From: Cyclospora cayetanensis
Lineage: Eukaryota; Apicomplexa; Conoidasida; Eucoccidiorida; Eimeriidae
Reading direction: 5' to 3'
Length of the DNA stretch: 12,352 nucleotides
Assembly: GCF_002999335.1 (NCBI RefSeq)
Contig: NW_020312323.1
Coordinates: 1 to 12,352, forward strand
The notes under the pieces were generated by a model, which did not search any database, was not told the origin of the DNA, and saw only the letters and a program-made list of their open reading frames with translations. Made by a program: the position numbers and the translations under genes. Within the stretch, counting starts at the first letter, position 1. Every line of letters begins with the position of its first letter. Positions 8,602-12,352 of this stretch are shown piece by piece.

Positions 8602-8825
8602 TCCCAACTCGCCATGGCCGACCGCAGTATTTTTCTTTGCGCTCTGCTCTCTGAAGTTTTCCACACGCTCAAGCTTTCAGAGTGCCGTACCGGAAGCTGC
8701 TTTCAGCGGGCTGAGATACACTTAGACACCTTGTACTACACTAATTATTTTTAGTTACGAATTACAAGGATTGAAGATTTTAGTTTGGCTGCTTGCGTAT
8801 CTTATATATTGTATACTAGCGGGAG
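8602..8825. other. Spacer, nothing recognised
   Basis: Short A/T-leaning spacer between the probable 3' end of the 195-residue protein gene and repeat copy B. I see no open frame, hairpin or repeat worth naming. Confidence 0.5.
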
Positions 8826-8975
8826 CTCAATACAACAAAGTGCAGTGTGTGTGCGCCAACCCTAGATGCAGTGTGCAAGTATCTGTGAGCCTTTGGAGTT
8901 AATGGAGGTGCAGCTATTCGCACCGTAGTTGTCATTTTCCCCTCGAATCAGGAACTCTGGGGCGCTGGCGGATAC
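8826..8975 (+). repeat. Diverged dispersed repeat, copy B
   Basis: Partner of the copy at 1219-1375, same strand. The core CTAGATGCAGTGTGCA (8861-8876) matches 15 of 16 bases, with gapped similarity on both sides (CTCAATACAA upstream, GGTGCAG then TCGCAC downstream). It lies 0.7 kb upstream of the first retroelement coding block, so it might belong to that element's leader or LTR. I could not show LTR ends (TG...CA), a primer binding site, or continued similarity. Confidence 0.45.
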
Positions 8976-9669
8976 TCTACGCAAACACTGAATGACATTC
9001 TTGTACGTTTGTATATGGAGTCAAGTGCTTTTGCTACGGAAACCCTAGCCGACGCGTTACAGGTGGCGTCACCCCGTGGTTCGACGCATGTCTGTCGCCA
9101 CACTTACACTGGCTGTGGACACAGTGAGATGTCGGCTTTCACAAATTTGTGGGAATTCGGTCACTTTATTTGGTAGGTCGATGCCTTGGTTTTTCTTAGT
9201 GACAATCTGCGAATCAGGCCTGGCGATGGAGGTTGGCCGTGGCGCGATGCCTACTGGGGCGGCAAATGCCGCCCTTCAAGGTGATATGAACGCAGTAGCA
9301 CCAATAGTTCGGCAACACCACTTGTCAGCTCGGAAATTTCTTCATGCGTCGATGTGAATATGCGGGCAAAATGCATTAGGGCCGCTAGGAAGGGCAAGTA
9401 CTCGAGGATTGATAAACCGGCTAGATATGCATCTCCCTTTGTACCCCCAGGCGAACACAAACGATCGCTTTTGGCATAGTGAGTAGGGGAGGGTCTTTAA
9501 TGATGGCCATATGCTTACAGAGAGGGATTCTTGCCTGCAGGGATCACTACAGCTCAAGCCTTAGTACATGCCCTTACTTGGCGGGTTCTAGCCAACAGAA
9601 GCTCAACAGAAAGCCTAGGATGACTGAGAAGGCTGAAGCAGGGGAGCCCGACAACCCGTTCGCGTGCTG
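8976..9669. other. Uninterpreted region upstream of the retroelement coding remains
   Basis: About 700 nt expected to contain Gag if the element is intact in extent. Open stretches at 9076-9357 and 9479-9673 have no clear capsid motif. Short Ala/Gly-rich runs near 9230-9300 could be decayed Gag, but I cannot support it. No LTR boundary or primer binding site was recognised. Confidence 0.4.
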
Positions 9670-10100
9670 CTAAAATCACACTTTGATTTGCAAAAGCCAG
9701 AACAGAGCAACACATAAACGAACAGCTTCTTTACTAGTGAATATTTTAGTGGCTACCCGAAGTGTCGCGTCAACCAATCTCAGGGTGGGCAGTGACTCAA
9801 CGATTTAAAACAACCGGTGGAACTTGCACAAATGGTAAACCAGGTGAGCTTTTCAGGAGCAAATAAACGCAAATACTGCGTCTTTGGCTGAGAAGTAAGA
9901 GTCAAGTCCAGATTTAGAATCAATCGATCTACACCCGCTAAACGAGCACCAAATGCAACCTGTGCTTCTATGCAGGTTCAGGCCTCCTAGCTGGCTGGAG
10001 TGGTTACAGTAGCAGCAACCTGTTGTGTTGTTGCTGCTGTTGCAGGAGGGATAGTGGATCATATTACCCGGAATTGCAACCATATTCAAGAAGCCAAATA
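9670..10100 (+). pseudogene. Possible Gag C-terminal remnant with damaged zinc knuckle
   Basis: One frame (1 mod 3) stays mostly open here. It reads LKQPVELAQMVNQV near 9810-9850, resembling the helical end of Ty3-type capsid, then a basic Ala/Pro stretch, then DHITRNC at 10057-10077. The last matches the HxxxxC half of a CCHC zinc knuckle (usually GHxxxxC). The Cys half may survive as a TGT/TGC run at 10029-10043, one frame off. Position before a protease supports Gag. Sequence support is thin, so this is tentative. Confidence 0.4.
10011..10038 (+). repeat. Perfect 9-bp inverted repeat (hairpin)
   Basis: AGCAGCAAC (10011-10019) and GTTGCTGCT (10030-10038) are exact reverse complements around a 10-nt T/G-rich loop. 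It overlaps the presumed zinc-knuckle segment, which is also a small TTG/CTG-rich repeat tract. Repeat slippage is a likely origin and may explain the frame damage there. Confidence 0.6.
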
Positions 10101-10102
10101 AC

Positions 10103-10560
10103 GTGAACAAGAAAACTGGGCGCAGGCTAATCAGGTTGCTTGGCCGGCAAAGCACACGCAGCAGGGGGACGGCAAGCCCTCCACGCAGGCTGCAGCGCAG
10201 TCAAGGGGGCTATGGAAAATCGAGCCGTAGCTGGGAGCCCACCAAGGGAAGTTCTGGGCTGATGCAAGCACACTTTACTGAACAGCAATTGGTAGCAATT
10301 TACACTGGATGTAAATTAAGGTTGCCGTGCGAGGAGACGGTGCACAAGAACAATTTTCCTTGTTACTCGTTAGTGCACTCCATAGGAGTCAGGTTTGCCA
10401 ATAGGTGGCAGACCGCAAGGTTTAACAAGTACGCGGCAGCTAAGGGCTACTTCATACCGATATTCGGACATATAACCATAAGCAGGGGTTTCTGTGTTGA
10501 CCCGCGCATCGTGAAATAATCCTATGTATATCATAAGCGACCTAACTGGAATCGCGCATG
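10103..10560 (+). pseudogene. Retrotransposon aspartic protease remnant
   Basis: The open frame 10103-10519 is the longest left in the element. After a basic linker it reads QLVAIYTGCKLRLPCEETV (about 10282-10338). This fits the retropepsin active-site strand (hydrophobics, then D-T/S-G, then a turn and helix), but the catalytic Asp is Tyr, so the enzyme would be dead. It continues with VRFANRWQTARFNKYAAAKG and a hydrophobic IPIFGHITI strand, as in Ty3-type proteases, and breaks at a stop at 10517. HKRPNW just after may correspond to the usual LGRPW-like motif. Assignment rests on motif spacing and on the position before RT. Confidence 0.6.
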
Positions 10561-10824
10561 TGGCCACAGCTAAGCGCAATTGCTGTAAGTGTGGTAGGGA
10601 GCCCTGGGAAAGAAGCAATTATTGGTTTCCTAAGAAGCGCTTGTCATATCTGGCGTACGGGTAGAGTTGGCACCTTAGCGAGGTGGAGAGGAGTACTTAT
10701 GCAAGTTGCTCAGAAACGCAGTATGAGAAGGCAGTTCTGCACATGCACTTTGTCTTTGTGGCTCCGCACCTGGTTCCTCATTGAGGAATGCAATTGGACT
10801 TAAGCCGAAAAACAGCGGGAATAG
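10561..10824 (+). other. Protease-RT linker, degraded
   Basis: Between the protease and RT remnants I see no conserved motif. CCKCGREPW (10581-10607) resembles part of a zinc knuckle, but it lacks the His and last Cys and sits on the wrong side of the protease. Confidence 0.4.
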
Positions 10825-11530
10825 GCAAAGATCAAGGAAGATTTCGTGAAGGTGTTAAATGGTGACAAGCATTCAGCAGGACGGTCACCTGCTGGTCGCC
10901 CAGCAAGCCGTACTCGAAGTGGTCCCCAGGTCATCCTTAGGCTATGCTTCGCGGTATGGATTGTCCCCACAACATGTAGAAAAAGTGTGTCGGGCAGATG
11001 AATCGTAGGAAAAGGACAAAGTTCAAGAGTCGAACAGCGCTTTGGGGCATTATTGGGTGGTGGTGCCGGTAATGGACGGAAGGCGAGGCGTAGGCGTTAC
11101 CTCTAATCCTTTGAGCATGAGGACTCTAAAGCAGAGGTAATCGGAGTCTCTTGTTGGCTAATTACCCTACACACCTCTCGAATAAAGAGCCTTCTCGACA
11201 ATCCACTTCTTACATGGTTCCTAATATATCGCCATTTTTCCTGATGAAAACACGATAGCGGCGTTCCACATTCACATGCGCATCCTTCCGCGTATACGTA
11301 TGCCTTTTGGACTCGTTCATGGCTCAGCTGAACTACAGCATAACGATTTCCAGTATATTTGCTAGCTTATCAAGTGGATGTGGATGGATGTCTACATGGA
11401 CAACGTTTTAGTAGTCAACTGAAACACACAAGACCACCTAGCCAGATATGGCAAACGCTTGGGCTGTTTGGAGGTAATCCAGTGGCATGTGAAGTCATGG
11501 AAGTCTTCGACGTCTGAAGAGAAACTGTAT
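10825..11530 (+). pseudogene. Ty3/gypsy reverse transcriptase remnant
   Basis: In frame 2 the sequence follows the N-terminal RT of Ty3 elements with nearly the right spacing. ASRYGLSPQHVEKV (10946-10987) fits PYRLSPxExEEV; SNSALG...VVVP.MDG (11030-11080) fits SxSPWxxPVxFVKKKDG; a block to 11137 ending TLKQR fits CVDYRxLNxxTxKxR. RIKSLLDN (11179-11202) fits PRIDDLLD one frame away. DENTIAAF (11243-11266) fits the KTAF region, MPFGL (11300-11314) is intact, and VYMDNVLVV (11390-11416) is the YxDD box with its second Asp lost. A segment around the first catalytic Asp (DLxxGYHQ) appears deleted. In-frame stops lie at 11009, 11138, 11363 and 11420. The identification is strong; the protein cannot be functional. 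Confidence 0.87.
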
Positions 11531-11559
11531 ATGCAGGATGCCGTGTCTCGACTTCAGGA

Positions 11560-12200
11560 ATTTAACTAGATCTGGATAAATTTTTAACAATTACGGCGTG
11601 GACTTTATTCAATCTTAACTCATCCGAAAGAGAGTTGAGAATATGTACACTCTTGTCTCACACTTTTAAAGTGGCATTACTAAACTTGCTCGGATCGTTG
11701 TTCCTTTGACTGATCCACTGAAGAAACTCAGCGTGTGATCAGGACACAGAAGGTTGGTGTCGCACCACACACGCTAAGCTGCGACTCATAACTCCCCCAA
11801 TGCTAACGCTGCCCGATAATGGGGCTATTTTCCCTAACAACGAGTGCCAGTGACGTAGCGGTGTGAGCTGTTCTCTCTCAATAGGCTGTAGGACACAAAA
11901 TTATGCTGGGTGATTTCGTGGCTTCACTGAGACTGAGTAGTGGCATTGAATATGGGGAAAACGAACTTTGTGTGGTGTGGTGAGGCGTTAAGGAAATGCC
12001 GCACGATTTATATATGTGTCATTATACTGCCCACACCGAGTAGCAGCATTCAATGCACACTACGAAGAGTCTTCAGTGCATTGATAATCCCAGATTTGTT
12101 CGCTGGCTTGCACGCCTCTTGCAGTTCGACTTTGCAGTAAAGTACATATAAATTATCCCCAACAAATCGTCGACTTATCCCCACGAAGCCCCAACCGGTT
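11560..12200 (+). pseudogene. RT connection and RNase H remnant
   Basis: ELRICTLVSH (11632-11661) stands for the ELRSFLGL motif, then LARIVVPLTDPLKK (11685-11726) for the IAAPLTDLLKK motif, one frame shifted. TPPMLTLPD (11791-11817) matches xxPVLxLPD. ASDVAV-AVLSQ (11846-11881) matches the RNase H start TDASDxxxGAVLSQ, with a stop at the Gly and the catalytic Asp gone. FVASLRLSSGIEYGENELCVVW (11915-11980, given here without its spacing gaps) matches the FASRxLxxAExNYxxxEKELLAVV block. TTKSLQ (12059-12076) stands for TDHKSLQ, and PRFVRWLARLLQFDF (12089-12133) is almost intact for the RxxRWLxxLQxFDF block. Several frames and stops are crossed, so this is clearly a relic. Confidence 0.85.
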
Positions 12201-12352
12201 GAGCAACCGCTCTCGGCTGAGGTGATTCACGGTTTCTGAGGAATGTGCTTGCGTCCTATGCTTTTAGCACTCATGCGTCCGCTACTTCTGCCAACATCTA
12301 GAATGGCAATAATGTGAAGCACTACAACGTTGAGGATGACCTGCTGAGGCTT
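12201..12352 (+). pseudogene. Linker leading into integrase (runs off the window)
   Basis: VKHYNVEDDLLRL (12314-12352) resembles the short strand before the integrase zinc domain, often written as YxVxDGLLYR. It returns to frame 2 like the rest of Pol. The HHCC zinc domain and DDE core would lie just beyond the edge. The block is short, so the assignment relies on position after RNase H. Confidence 0.45.

Larger units (their letters stand above)
9670..12352 (+). mobile_element. Decayed Ty3/gypsy-type LTR retrotransposon, partial
   Basis: Protein motifs of a Metaviridae-type Gag-Pol appear in the order Gag tail, protease, reverse transcriptase, RNase H, pre-integrase linker, all on the + strand. 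That order (RT and RNase H upstream of integrase) is the Ty3/gypsy arrangement; Ty1/copia has integrase before RT. Most blocks lie in the same frame (positions 2 mod 3), with local excursions repaired by later indels, as expected of an old copy under no selection. Numerous stops and lost catalytic residues show it is dead. Neither LTR is identified; the left limit is the first block I can argue for, and the element clearly runs off the right edge. Confidence 0.85.

Noticed and set aside
8855..9052. Isolated AACCCTAG and AAACCCTAG words as telomere-type repeats
   Set aside because: They occur singly with no tandem array, so they are chance matches.
10581..10620. CCKCGREPW as a second zinc knuckle
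   Set aside because: The His and final Cys are absent, and it lies between protease and RT, where Ty3-type elements have no knuckle.
1..12352. CRISPR array, prokaryotic operon, phage or integron structure
   Set aside because: No regularly spaced direct repeats, no Shine-Dalgarno-led gene runs and no prokaryotic gene families; spliceosomal introns and a Ty3/gypsy relic show nuclear eukaryotic DNA.

Overview
The window is eukaryotic nuclear DNA. Its two real genes only read through if short GT-AG (and one GC-AG) introns are removed, one gene has a good TATA box, and there are no bacterial operons or ribosome binding sites. Base composition is near balanced, introns are about 53 to 475 nt, and gene density is low. 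This suits a protist or unicellular alga, but I cannot name the lineage from sequence alone. All recognisable features are on the + strand.

Layout: 1-3067 holds no gene I can support, but contains one copy of a diverged dispersed repeat (about 1219-1375) and a perfect 18-nt palindrome beside a TATA-like box (2913-2937). 3068-4963 is a seven-exon TRIP13/PCH2 AAA+ ATPase gene, readable end to end at about 480 residues with every expected motif. It has two complications: an in-frame 60-nt GC-AG intron, and one missing base at a G-run in the sixth exon. 4964-6826 has no supportable gene. 6827-8601 is a second gene: TATA box, four coding exons (6878-8462, 195 residues), possible AATAAA signal. Its product is unrecognised and starts with a mitochondrial-presequence-like stretch. 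8463-9669 is mostly uninterpreted and carries the second copy of the dispersed repeat.

From about 9670 to the right edge lies a heavily decayed Ty3/gypsy-type LTR retrotransposon. In order: a possible Gag tail and damaged zinc knuckle, an aspartic protease that has lost its catalytic Asp, reverse transcriptase, RNase H, and the linker that normally precedes integrase. The order is canonical, and most blocks stay in one reading frame despite many stops and indels. The element must continue past 12352.

The two host genes show no functional link. TRIP13/PCH2 remodels HORMA proteins in the spindle checkpoint and meiosis; the second gene probably acts in an organelle. The most useful leads are the splice-level features of the TRIP13 gene, the unrecognised 195-residue protein with two competing starts, and the retroelement relic, which six-frame ORF calling would miss almost entirely.
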